Part shown: in pieces, positions 16,676-24,677 of the stretch
Position numbering within the stretch: position 1 is the stretch's first letter
Layout of the letters: each line of letters opens with the position of its first letter
DNA from: an uncultured Lachnospiraceae bacterium
Lineage (GTDB): Bacteria > Bacillota > Clostridia > Lachnospirales > Lachnospiraceae
NCBI GenBank assembly: GCA_947625205.1
Contig: CANQNN010000024.1
Span: 1 to 39,213, forward strand
Length of the DNA: 39,213 nucleotides
Reading direction: 5' to 3'
Translations under genes and position numbers: made by a program
Notes under the pieces: generated by a model
Told to the model about the DNA's origin: nothing
What the model saw: only the letters and a program-made list of their open reading frames with translations
Database searches by the model: none

Positions 16676-18385
16676 TTAACGCCCCTCCTTCTGCTCATAT
16701 CCGATAAAGCACTCCGTAAACAGCTGCGGCTTGTCTATACCGCACGCCATGCTGAGCGTATACAGGCTAGTTTCTTTCAGATTGGCCGCCCTGACCAGTT
16801 CCGGATCGTTCAGCACATGCGCCGCCGTTGTATCCGCAAGCATTTTTCCCTCACTGAAAACGATCGCCCTCGGCGTATACTCGAGCATCAGATGCATATC
16901 GTGTGTGATCATGACGATCGTGTACCCCTGTCTGTTCAGATCCTTCAGAAATTCCATGATCTCCGTGTAATGACGGTAATCCTGTCCCGCCGTGGGTTCA
17001 TCGAGTATGATCATCTGCGGACGCTGTACAAGAATACTGGCGATCGTAACACGCTTTTTCTGTCCGAAGGAGAGCGCCGAAACCGGCCATTTACGAAATG
17101 GATACAATCCGCATATCTTTAGCGTTTTCTCAACTCTCTCTGTGCGTTCCTCCTTCGGCATACCGCTCTGTACAAGCGCCATCTCCACCTCATCCCATAT
17201 CATGGGCTTGGATATCATCTGATTGGGATTCTGCATAACATAACCTATATTTGCCGCCCGCTCCTTGATCGTTTCACCGGACAGATCCCTACCGTCCAGG
17301 CGGATATCTCCCGAAATAGGCTGCTCAAATCCGCAGATCAGCTTTGCGAGCGTGCTCTTTCCGGCGCCGTTACGTCCCACGATACTGACCATGTCCCCCT
17401 TACGGATCGTAAAGCTTACATCCTGCAGCGTATATTTTTCCGGCGTATATCCGAAATTCAAATGTTCTATCCGCAGCAGCTCCGGGCCTTTTTCTTCTGT
17501 CCGCAGCATAGTCTGCTGCGCCTGATACCATTTCTGAACCTTGTCCCTGATCTCATCCGTCAGTACCAGCCCGTTCACGTGCTCCGGGTGCAGCTCCTCC
17601 GTGATCTCTACCCCCGCATAGCGCAGCGCCGTCAGATACAAGGGTTCTCTGATGCCGTGCTCCAGCAGGTAATTTCCTGCAAGCATCTTTGCAACCGGCA
17701 TATCGGCTATGATCCGGCCCTCGTTCATCAACACGATCCTGTCCATGCTCCGCCACAGCACATCCTCCAGACGGTGCTCAATAATAATAACCGCCGCGCC
17801 CGTCTGTTCATGCACCATATCGATCAGCTCGATCGCCGCTCTGCCCGCCGCAGGATCAAGATTTGCCAGCGGCTCGTCAAACAGCAGCGCTTTAACATCC
17901 TCCACCATGACCCCGGCCAGGCTGACCCGCTGCTTCTGTCCGCCCGACAGCTCATGCGGCGCATATTGAAGATGGTGGTCTATATCCACCAGTTTTGCAA
18001 CTCTCTCAACGATCTGTTTCATCTCGTCCTGGGGCACGCAATTATTCTCCGGCGCAAACGCGATATCTTCTCCCACCGTCAGCCCGATAAACTGTCCGTC
18101 AGTATCCTGAAGCACAGTACCCACCGTATGACTCAGTTCAAAGATACTGCTTTGATCGGGTTCTTTTCCGCCCACCAGCAGTTTTCCCGTCTTCTGCCCC
18201 GGATACGCAAAAGGGATCAGGCCGTTGATACAGCTGCCAATCGTGCTCTTGCCGCTGCCCGACGTCCCCGCGATCAGCACTTTTTCACCCGGATAGATAT
18301 CCAGGTTGATATGATGAAGCGTAGGTTCTGCCTGCGCCATATATTGAAATCCGTAATCCTGAAAAGAAATAAGCGGCGATGCCAT
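16676..18385 (-). CDS. fused ECF transporter ATPase (two ABC domains)
   Basis: A 569-residue protein carrying two complete ABC ATPase domains, equal to EcfA1 and EcfA2 in one chain. Domain 1 has Walker A GTSGSGKST, signature LSGGQKQR and Walker B ALLFDEPLANLDP. Domain 2 has Walker A GRNGAGKST, signature LSFGQKKR (a Ser-Phe-Gly variant) and Walker B MIILDEPTAGQDY. A linker of about 60 residues joins them. Fused ATPases of this kind are found with UPF0397-type S components, as here. ATG at 18385 follows a GAAGGAGT ribosome binding site. A hairpin with T tract lies between the S-component gene and this gene and may lower expression of the ATPase relative to it. Confidence 0.92.
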   Translation of the reverse strand: MASPLISFQDYGFQYMAQAEPTLHHINLDIYPGEKVLIAGTSGSGKSTIGSCINGLIPFAYPGQKTGKLLVGGKEPDQSSIFELSHTVGTVLQDTDGQFIGLTVGEDIAFAPENNCVPQDEMKQIVERVAKLVDIDHHLQYAPHELSGGQKQRVSLAGVMVEDVKALLFDEPLANLDPAAGRAAIELIDMVHEQTGAAVIIIEHRLEDVLWRSMDRIVLMNEGRIIADMPVAKMLAGNYLLEHGIREPLYLTALRYAGVEITEELHPEHVNGLVLTDEIRDKVQKWYQAQQTMLRTEEKGPELLRIEHLNFGYTPEKYTLQDVSFTIRKGDMVSIVGRNGAGKSTLAKLICGFEQPISGDIRLDGRDLSGETIKERAANIGYVMQNPNQMISKPMIWDEVEMALVQSGMPKEERTERVEKTLKICGLYPFRKWPVSALSFGQKKRVTIASILVQRPQMIILDEPTAGQDYRHYTEIMEFLKDLNRQGYTIVMITHDMHLMLEYTPRAIVFSEGKMLADTTAAHVLNDPELVRAANLKETSLYTLSMACGIDKPQLFTECFIGYEQKEGR

Positions 18386-18405
18386 GTCGGTAACTCCTTC
18401 TTTCC

Positions 18406-18441
18406 GTAAAAAGAGCCGCCGCTTTATCAGCAGCAGCTCTT
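18406..18441 (-). terminator. hairpin/attenuator between ECF S component and ATPase genes
   Basis: On the minus strand AGAGCTGCTGC (18430-18440) pairs over 11 bases, with two G-T pairs, with GCGGCGGCTCT (18412-18422) around a 7-base loop. A T run (18407-18411) follows. It lies in the 71-base gap inside the operon, so it is more likely a partial terminator that sets subunit ratios than the end of the unit. Confidence 0.6.
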
Positions 18442-18456
18442 ATGCCTTGTAAATCA

Positions 18457-18999
18457 TCAATCTTCTTTGTTCAGAGATCCTTTTTTCACAACGGTCTTTG
18501 CATAAGCCACAAGAAGCAGCGTTCCTACGATACCTGTCGTGATAATGTTGGCAACACCGGCCGTAAGCCCCTGCGCAAACAACTTCTCCAAAGGCTCATT
18601 ATAGATAAGGATATCAAGACACGGCGCAATAAGTCCCCACGCAATAAGGTGCGCTACCGCCTGGGCGATATTGAAGCGGATAATCTTCTTGGTGTCAATG
18701 CCTTCGTTGATATCCATCTTCATCGTGATAAGGCCGATGATAAGACCTACGCACGCCGATGCGATGATCCAGCTCCACCAGGGGCCGTAAGATGTGGCAT
18801 CAACCAGCGTGTGTCCGATAAAACCGATCAGCAGCCCGGCAATCGGTCCAAACAAAACGGAAAATACCGCCTGAATGGCGTACTGCAGGCTAACATAGGT
18901 ATTCGGAACCGGTGTGGGGATCGAGATCTTGCCCAGCACAAAGAATAATGCAGCGCCAATACCGATCGCTACCACACTTTTTACAGATAATTTTTTCAT
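18457..18999 (-). CDS. ECF transporter S component, UPF0397 family
   Basis: A 180-residue integral membrane protein with about five or six helices, of the UPF0397 family of ECF substrate-binding (S) components. The N-terminal segment KSVVAIGIGAALFFVLG is the helix that contacts EcfT in this superfamily. Conserved features include VPNTYVSLQYA and FGPIAGLLIGFIGHTLVD. Database entries often name this family a riboflavin transporter, but the substrate is not firmly known. ATG at 18999 follows GGAGGAG at 5 bases. It is the first gene of a probable six-gene operon down to feoB, driven by the promoter at 19067-19096. No riboswitch was recognised in the 5' leader. Confidence 0.85.
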   Translation of the reverse strand: MKKLSVKSVVAIGIGAALFFVLGKISIPTPVPNTYVSLQYAIQAVFSVLFGPIAGLLIGFIGHTLVDATSYGPWWSWIIASACVGLIIGLITMKMDINEGIDTKKIIRFNIAQAVAHLIAWGLIAPCLDILIYNEPLEKLFAQGLTAGVANIITTGIVGTLLLVAYAKTVVKKGSLNKED

Positions 19000-19066
19000 G
19001 AGTATCTCCTCCTTCCCACTATTCCGTTGATCATCATGAAAATATGTATTGAAACATCACAAGCAT

Positions 19067-19096
19067 ATTATAGACTGACAGCTTACGGCATGTCAA
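19067..19096 (-). promoter_or_regulatory. strong promoter of the ECF-epimerase-feo operon
   Basis: On the minus strand a consensus TTGACA (19091-19096) and a consensus TATAAT (19067-19072) are spaced by 18 bases, giving a leader of about 60 bases. A CTGACAG/CTGTCAG inverted pair (19075-19081 and 19128-19134) spans the -35 area and could be an operator or structure at the end of the upstream gene. Confidence 0.75.
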
Positions 19097-19135
19097 CCGG
19101 GATCGCTTTCTGTCAGTTTTAAAGATTGCTTCCCG

Positions 19136-20500
19136 TCAGTTCTTAAAGCTGTGTATCGGCGCGGGTATTCTGCCGCCGCGGCTGATAAAAGCATCACAGC
19201 CGAAACGGTTGACGGGCATGATCGGCGCATGGCCGAGCAGACCGCCAAACTCCACAGTCTCTCCCACGCCTTTACCGATTACCGGGATCAGCCGTACCGC
19301 CGTCGTCTTCTGATTCACCATACCGATCGCCATCTCATCCGCAATAATGCCGGAGATCGTTGTTGCCCTGGTATCTCCCGGTATGGCAATCATATCAAGC
19401 CCGACAGAGCACACGCATGTCATTGCCTCCAGTTTTTCAAGCGTCAGCGCGCCAGCCGTCACTGCGTCGATCATTCCCTGATCCTCGCTGACCGGAATAA
19501 ATGCGCCGCTCAGACCGCCCACATAGGAGGATGCCATCACACCGCCCTTTTTCACATTATCATTCAGAAGCGCAAGCGCTGCTGTCGTTCCCGGGGCGCC
19601 CGCATGCTCCAGACCGATCTCGCACAGGATCTCGGCGACCGAATCGCCCACAGCCGGCGTAGGCGCCAGCGACAGGTCCACGATACCAAACGGAACGCCG
19701 AGCCTTCTGGATGCTTCCTTGGCTACCAGCTGCCCCACACGGGTTACTTTAAACGCAGTCTTCTTAATGGTTTCACAGAGTATCTCAAAATTTTCTCCCC
19801 GTACCTTTTCCAGCGCCGTCTTAACGACCCCCGGCCCGCTGACGCCCACATTGATGATCTTATCAGCTTCCGTCACGCCGTGAAAAGCGCCCGCCATAAA
19901 GGGATTGTCATCGGGCGCATTGCAGAATACGACCAGCTTGGCGCACCCCAGCGAGTCGGCGTCTTTGGTAGCCTGCGCCGTCTGCAATATGACTTCTCCC
20001 ATCAGCCTGACGGCGTCCATATTGATACCGGTTCTGGTAGAACCGACATTGACGGAGCTGCACACTCTCTCCGTAGCCGCCAATGCCTGCGGGATGGAGC
20101 GGATCAGCATCTCATCCGCCGCCGTCATTCCCTTGGACACCAGCGCAGAGTAGCCGCCTATAAAATTGACCCCGACTTCATGAGCCGCCTTGTCGAGCGT
20201 CTGCGCTATGGACACAAAATCCTCCGGCGTCCTGCATGCCGCGCCGCCGATAAGGGCGACAGGGGTCACGGAAATTCTTTTATTCACCACAGGGATCCCG
20301 TATTCCGCTGAAATATAATCTCCTGTTGCGACCAGATTCTTTGCCGCCTCATATACCTTGTGATATATTTTTTCATTTAACAGCTTTAAGTCCGCGTCTA
20401 TACAGTCGAGAAGGCTGATGCCGAGCGTGATCGTTCTTACATCCAGATTCTCCTTCTCTATCATTTCATTTGTTTCTGCCACTTCATATATATTGATCAT
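19136..20500 (-). CDS. UPF0210 (DUF711, PFL-like) family protein
   Basis: A 454-residue protein of the UPF0210/DUF711 family. Crystal structures of members show a pyruvate-formate-lyase-like barrel, but no reaction is established. Family blocks include [16 protein letters not shown] near the N-terminus, [33 protein letters not shown] and [12 protein letters not shown]. The start at 20500 gives the family's usual N-terminus ([13 protein letters not shown]) and length; the 14 extra upstream codons are not family-like. The ribosome binding site is weak. It lies 84 bases after the ACT-domain gene, a pairing conserved across many bacteria and archaea, suggesting the ACT protein regulates it. Confidence 0.9.
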   Translation of the reverse strand: MINIYEVAETNEMIEKENLDVRTITLGISLLDCIDADLKLLNEKIYHKVYEAAKNLVATGDYISAEYGIPVVNKRISVTPVALIGGAACRTPEDFVSIAQTLDKAAHEVGVNFIGGYSALVSKGMTAADEMLIRSIPQALAATERVCSSVNVGSTRTGINMDAVRLMGEVILQTAQATKDADSLGCAKLVVFCNAPDDNPFMAGAFHGVTEADKIINVGVSGPGVVKTALEKVRGENFEILCETIKKTAFKVTRVGQLVAKEASRRLGVPFGIVDLSLAPTPAVGDSVAEILCEIGLEHAGAPGTTAALALLNDNVKKGGVMASSYVGGLSGAFIPVSEDQGMIDAVTAGALTLEKLEAMTCVCSVGLDMIAIPGDTRATTISGIIADEMAIGMVNQKTTAVRLIPVIGKGVGETVEFGGLLGHAPIMPVNRFGCDAFISRGGRIPAPIHSFKN

Positions 20501-20584
20501 ATCTGTTCCCGTCCGTTTCGTTCCTTCCATGCCGCAGCACATTCTTTTATTCTATTCCGTGTTTTACCGCCGGTATAGGAGCGG

Positions 20585-20857
20585 TCAGATCCTGTGCATC
20601 TGGTCAAATATCTCTTCCTTCTGGCACTTGATGATGACCCCTATGCCTTCTCCGAGCTGTTCCAGTTCCTTGGCCATAACGCCGAAGTCTTTCCCTGTCT
20701 GATTTGTATCCACAACCATCATCATATTAAAATATCCCTGCACGATGGTCTGGGATATATCCAGAATATTGATCTGATTGTCCGCCAGATAAGTGCACAC
20801 CTTTGCTATAATGCCTACCGTGTCCCTGCCTACTACCGTAATGATCGTCTTTTTCAT
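20585..20857 (-). CDS. ACT-domain protein (UPF0237 family)
   Basis: A 90-residue protein consisting of two ACT-like halves, of the UPF0237 family related to GcvR. It begins TIITVVGRDTVGIIAKV, the classic first strand and helix of an ACT domain with the ligand-binding Gly-Arg-Asp turn. ACT domains bind small molecules, usually amino acids, but the ligand here is unknown. ATG at 20857 follows GGGAGG; an ATG 11 codons earlier would put the ribosome binding site inside the gene. It is 55 bases downstream of walJ and upstream of the UPF0210 gene. Confidence 0.9.
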   Translation of the reverse strand: MKKTIITVVGRDTVGIIAKVCTYLADNQINILDISQTIVQGYFNMMMVVDTNQTGKDFGVMAKELEQLGEGIGVIIKCQKEEIFDQMHRI

Positions 20858-20912
20858 CTCTTTGATCCTCCCGCGTATTCCATGCTTCATAACAATCTGT
20901 ATAAGCGTATTA

Positions 20913-21710
20913 CTATATCTCTATCATCCGGGATACCTCATCCCGCTTTGCCACATATAACGGAAAATCGCCGCCCTTGTACGGGGCGTCCGACATCGTC
21001 ACTTCCACCCGCACGGACTCATACGCGAGCTCCGGCAGATTGTTTTCTTTGCTTAAATGTCCCAGCATGACAGCCTTCATATTATCATGCAGCAAGCGGC
21101 TCAAAAGCTTCCCCGCTGATTCATTGGAAAGATGCCCTCTCTCGCCAAGTATCCTCTGTTTCAGATAATAGGGATAAGGTCCCGCCTGCAGCATATGAAT
21201 ATCATGGTTGGCCTCCAGATACAACACATCCAGATCCCTCAGGCATTCCACCGTATAGTCGCTGTAACAGCCGAGATCGGTAATGACAGCCACCTTCTGT
21301 CTGTCGCAGCCGATCCTGTAAGCAACCGGCTCGGCCGCGTCATGGGACGTCCTGATAGGATAAAGCGTCATATCTTTAAGCGTGCATTTCTCATCCGCCT
21401 GTATACAATGAAAAAGTTCCTCGTCTATGTATCCTAATGAATTTATCTGTCTGACCGCCGCGATCGTTCCCCTTGTAGCATATATGGGCAAATGGTACTT
21501 TCTTGCCAAAACACCCAGACCGCTTATATGGTCCGCATGTTCGTGCGTAATAAATATACCGTCGATTTCCGACAGCTTCAATCCCAGTTCGGCCACCCCT
21601 GCTTCTATTCGTTTACCGCTGATCCCCACATCAATGAGAAGATGCGTGGCATCCGATCCAACATAGATGCAGTTACCGCTGCTGCCGCTGGCTATACTGC
21701 ACAGTCTCAT
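20913..21710 (-). CDS. walJ: MBL-fold hydrolase, YycJ/WalJ type
   Basis: A 265-residue metallo-beta-lactamase-fold protein. The metal-binding motif is THEHADH (His56, His58, Asp60, His61), with further ligands in TSHDAAEP, ITDLGCYSD, LEANHD and LGHLSKENN. The start MRLCSIASGSSGNC is characteristic of the YycJ/WalJ family. In Bacillus and Streptococcus it is encoded with the WalRK two-component system and affects DNA replication or cell wall control, with nuclease activity reported for relatives. Here no walR or walK gene is adjacent. It lies 17 bases after the FtsA-like gene and probably belongs to the polA-coaE transcript. Gene symbol given by family, with moderate certainty. Confidence 0.85.
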   Translation of the reverse strand: MRLCSIASGSSGNCIYVGSDATHLLIDVGISGKRIEAGVAELGLKLSEIDGIFITHEHADHISGLGVLARKYHLPIYATRGTIAAVRQINSLGYIDEELFHCIQADEKCTLKDMTLYPIRTSHDAAEPVAYRIGCDRQKVAVITDLGCYSDYTVECLRDLDVLYLEANHDIHMLQAGPYPYYLKQRILGERGHLSNESAGKLLSRLLHDNMKAVMLGHLSKENNLPELAYESVRVEVTMSDAPYKGGDFPLYVAKRDEVSRMIEI

Positions 21711-21727
21711 AGTAATCTTTTTCCTTT

Positions 21728-24037
21728 TCAGTGTTTCCAGTATATCTCGATCACCGAACCGCCGTGAATCTTCTCCATATACTGTGCCTCCCGGCCGTCA
21801 AGCTTTGTAACGATCCCGCTGCCCTGCGGTTTGGAAAGGTCAAAATCAATGTACTCAAACACATCCACAAACACATATTCCTTCTTGCCCGACAAGCATA
21901 TCTGCTGCCCGTTGACAGTCACATAGATCGAGTCGGCCCTTCTGCCCGTTTCACCCGGTCCGGCCTCCGGCGCCGGTCTTTCCGTTCCTTCCGGTTCTTC
22001 CGGTCGTGGCGTTTTGTGCTCTTCTGTGTGATCTGTTTCTGCCGGTTCTGCCGCAGCGGTCCGCTCTTCTGCGTGGTCTGTTCCTGCCGGTTCCGCCGCA
22101 GCGGTCCGCTCTTCTGCAGCCTCCGGCGCAGACTGACCTTCTGACGGCGCACTGACATTACCGTCGTCTGCGCGCTCATCCAAAGCCTGGCTTTCGTAAT
22201 AACTTCCGTCGTCTTCCGGCAGTTCGGCAAAGGAGTCCGCAATGCCGTTTTCATATTTATCCCGGTCGGAAAGCTGAAGATTTTCCATCGTCCACACTAC
22301 CGAAAATTCTTCATATACCTTTGTCTCCATGTCCGCCAGTTTATTATTCACATAGATATTCATGTCTTGATTGATGATAACATCCATGAAATCTGCGATC
22401 TGACGCACCGTATAATAGCCCAGTATCTCAATATCATCGTTTTCTTTAATGCTGTAATATCCCGACTGCAGCTGTCCGTTGACACTGGCAAATTTCGGCA
22501 GATCGACTTTCTTGTCGTTGACCTCCACGCGCATAGTCGCGCCGTATTCGGGAAGCTGGTTAATATCGAGCTGCGCGGGCTCACCCGCCGTTGATTCCTT
22601 CACCCGTATCTGGTCGTTGGCATGAATCGGCGTATAGATATCTGCCTCGTTGCCGTTAACGGTGATCACGGCCGCCTCTCCAAGCGAGCCTCTTGTGATA
22701 CGCGGTTTCCCGTTCACTGTATAATTCAGTTCTTTTCCCCGTTTCGGGAACAGGCCGTCATTGGCAAACTCAGCCTGCATCGCCGCGTCTACCACGGCTA
22801 CCTTGTTGTTGTCATAGATCTTGATTCGCTGATCGTTAAAATACACAAAGATAAAATTATTGCTCTGTTCATAGAAGCTTAAACAGATACCGATCGGGGT
22901 TACCATCAGCGAATCCTTGCGCGCGTCCGCCTCCAGAAATTCAATGTTCTGCATGACTTCCTCGCCGCGGACGGCAACCCTCTCACGCTGGATCCCCAGC
23001 TTATCCGCCAGCGCATCCGTATAGCCCGGAAGCATCCCTCCGCCTCCCACGACAAACACGGCGCTGACCGGCTTATTGCCGTTCAATTCCTTGATCTTAT
23101 CCGCAACCTGTCCCGTCATATCATCGATCACTCCGGCAGTCACTTTTCTGACCTCCTCGGACGAGATCGTCTGCGACAGTCCCATGATATCCTTATACTC
23201 TATCCTGTCCTTAACGCCTGTTTCCCTCTTGATATGCTCCGCAGTGGCAAAATCCACCAGACAATGTTTGGCGATCACTTCCGTCAGGCTGTCGCCCGCG
23301 ACAGGGATCATGCCGTACGCGATAATGCTGCCGTCCTTGGTGACGGAGATATCCGAGGTTCCGGCGCCCACATCGACCAAAGCGATATTTAACATACGGT
23401 ACATCTCAGGGATTGCCACCTGAATGGCGGCGATAGGCTCTAACGTCAGATTCACCACCTCAAGACCGGCCTCTCCTACCGCCTTATACAAGCCGTCCAC
23501 TACATCCTCCGGCAGAAAAGTCGCTATGATATCGGCTCCGATCGTCCGCGCTTTATGTCCTTCAAGATTTCCCATCGTATATCCGTTCATGTAGTAGCGC
23601 ACAACGGAATAGCCCACGCAATAGAACTTCATATCTGTATCATTGCTGTCAAGGAACTCTTCGTAGGCCTTTTCCACGCCCATAGAATCTAACGCGTAGA
23701 TATCTTCTCCGTTTATTTCTCTGTCCCCGCCAAGTTCCGTATCTACTCTGACCGTCACGGTACGAAGGACGCGCCCCGCCGCAGCGATGCATACGTCTTT
23801 CAGCGTTCTTCCGATACGCCGTTCAAGCTCAGCCTTGACCTCGCTGATCGTCTCGCCCACTTTATAGATGTCATGGATCTGTCCGTCCAGCATAGACCGC
23901 GTTCCGTGCTCTCTGATACTCTGCGTGACCACATAGAACTTCTCGCCCACACGGTATCCTATCGTGCCCACGATACTTCTTGTACCTATATCCAGTCCAA
24001 ACACCAGCTGACCCGGAAATTTTACTTTCTCTGACAC
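21728..24037 (-). CDS. large FtsA/PilM-like actin-fold protein
   Basis: A 769-residue protein whose first 400 residues form an FtsA/PilM-type actin-like ATPase: phosphate-1 loop VFGLDIGTRS, phosphate-2 loop ALVDVGAGTSDISV and adenosine motif VFVVGGGGMLPG. It is nearly twice the length of FtsA (about 420). Residues 400-640 are predicted beta-rich domains of unknown type. A Glu/Ala/Pro-rich low-complexity linker with 15-residue repeats follows (about 640-705), then a last small folded domain (VTVNGQQICLSGKKEYVF). No amphipathic membrane helix like that of FtsA ends the protein. It overlaps coaE by 16 bases and leads into walJ. True FtsA function is not shown; this long form is common in Clostridia and its role is unknown to me. 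Confidence 0.8.
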   Translation of the reverse strand: MSEKVKFPGQLVFGLDIGTRSIVGTIGYRVGEKFYVVTQSIREHGTRSMLDGQIHDIYKVGETISEVKAELERRIGRTLKDVCIAAAGRVLRTVTVRVDTELGGDREINGEDIYALDSMGVEKAYEEFLDSNDTDMKFYCVGYSVVRYYMNGYTMGNLEGHKARTIGADIIATFLPEDVVDGLYKAVGEAGLEVVNLTLEPIAAIQVAIPEMYRMLNIALVDVGAGTSDISVTKDGSIIAYGMIPVAGDSLTEVIAKHCLVDFATAEHIKRETGVKDRIEYKDIMGLSQTISSEEVRKVTAGVIDDMTGQVADKIKELNGNKPVSAVFVVGGGGMLPGYTDALADKLGIQRERVAVRGEEVMQNIEFLEADARKDSLMVTPIGICLSFYEQSNNFIFVYFNDQRIKIYDNNKVAVVDAAMQAEFANDGLFPKRGKELNYTVNGKPRITRGSLGEAAVITVNGNEADIYTPIHANDQIRVKESTAGEPAQLDINQLPEYGATMRVEVNDKKVDLPKFASVNGQLQSGYYSIKENDDIEILGYYTVRQIADFMDVIINQDMNIYVNNKLADMETKVYEEFSVVWTMENLQLSDRDKYENGIADSFAELPEDDGSYYESQALDERADDGNVSAPSEGQSAPEAAEERTAAAEPAGTDHAEERTAAAEPAETDHTEEHKTPRPEEPEGTERPAPEAGPGETGRRADSIYVTVNGQQICLSGKKEYVFVDVFEYIDFDLSKPQGSGIVTKLDGREAQYMEKIHGGSVIEIYWKH
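22019..22120 (-). repeat. 45-bp tandem repeat in the FtsA-like gene
   Basis: Two full 45-bp copies start at 22019 and 22064, with a partial third at 22109. They encode the 15-residue unit EERTAAAEPAxTDHx in the acidic linker. The copies differ by a few bases, so they are not brand new. Such repeats can change number by slippage without breaking the frame. Confidence 0.85.
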
Positions 24038-24630
24038 AAATCTTCCCCCAATTTCTCATCAATCTGTTGGTAAGCGTATGCAAGCGTCTTACTGTTATCT
24101 ATCACAACGCGGCAATGTCTGCGGAACATATGATCCGCCATCTGCTGCCGCATGATGCTGTCGGTCTTCTCGTCCGAATACCCTCTGGACTTCTTAAGCC
24201 GCTCTCTTCTGGTTTCCTCATCCGCGTAAATATACCACAGCTCATCCACGATCTGATCATAACCGTCTTCGATGAGCAGCGCCGCCTCGATAAAAAGATA
24301 ACGAAGCGCGCCCCGTTCTCTTTCTTTGTCAATCTCACCGGCTATATATTCTTTGACCGCCGGATGGACGATCGCATTGACGCTGTCCAGTATCTTTCTG
24401 TCCGCAAAAATCCGGGCAGCCATCCTAGCTTTATCGATCTCACCGTCCGCAGACAATACTTCTTTTCCCAATAGCGCAACGAGCCTGTCATAACAGATCC
24501 CGCCCCGCTTCTCCAGTTCATGCGCCGCCCTGTCGGCGATGATGACGCGGCAGTCAGCACGTCTCTGCAGATAACCAAGTATCTCCGTCTTTCCTGCGCC
24601 GATGCCGCCGGTAATCCCTATGACCTTCAT
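24022..24630 (-). CDS. coaE: dephospho-CoA kinase
   Basis: A 202-residue P-loop kinase that phosphorylates the 3' hydroxyl of dephospho-CoA, the last step of coenzyme A synthesis. The P-loop is GGIGAGKT (8-15), and the family's substrate-binding block appears as IIADRAAHELEKRGG. The lid region with ARMAARIFADR and the conserved HPAVKEYI are present. ATG at 24630 has GGAG at 6 bases; the ten codons upstream are dropped. It follows polA by 47 bases, a common Firmicute pairing, and overlaps the start of the FtsA-like gene by 16 bases. Confidence 0.94.
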   Translation of the reverse strand: MKVIGITGGIGAGKTEILGYLQRRADCRVIIADRAAHELEKRGGICYDRLVALLGKEVLSADGEIDKARMAARIFADRKILDSVNAIVHPAVKEYIAGEIDKERERGALRYLFIEAALLIEDGYDQIVDELWYIYADEETRRERLKKSRGYSDEKTDSIMRQQMADHMFRRHCRVVIDNSKTLAYAYQQIDEKLGEDLCQRK

Positions 24631-24677
24631 CCCGGTCTCCATTCCGGAGCGTTTGTGCAATTTATTTACACTGTCTC

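Noticed and set aside
19000..19135. Possible FMN or other riboswitch upstream of the ECF S component
   Set aside because: The leader is only about 60 bases after a clear promoter, too short for an FMN aptamer, and shows none of the conserved riboswitch core sequences.
19151..20311. Long plus-strand open frame (386 codons) opposite the UPF0210 gene
   Set aside because: Antisense shadow; rich in Arg and His and without motifs, while the minus strand encodes a conserved family.
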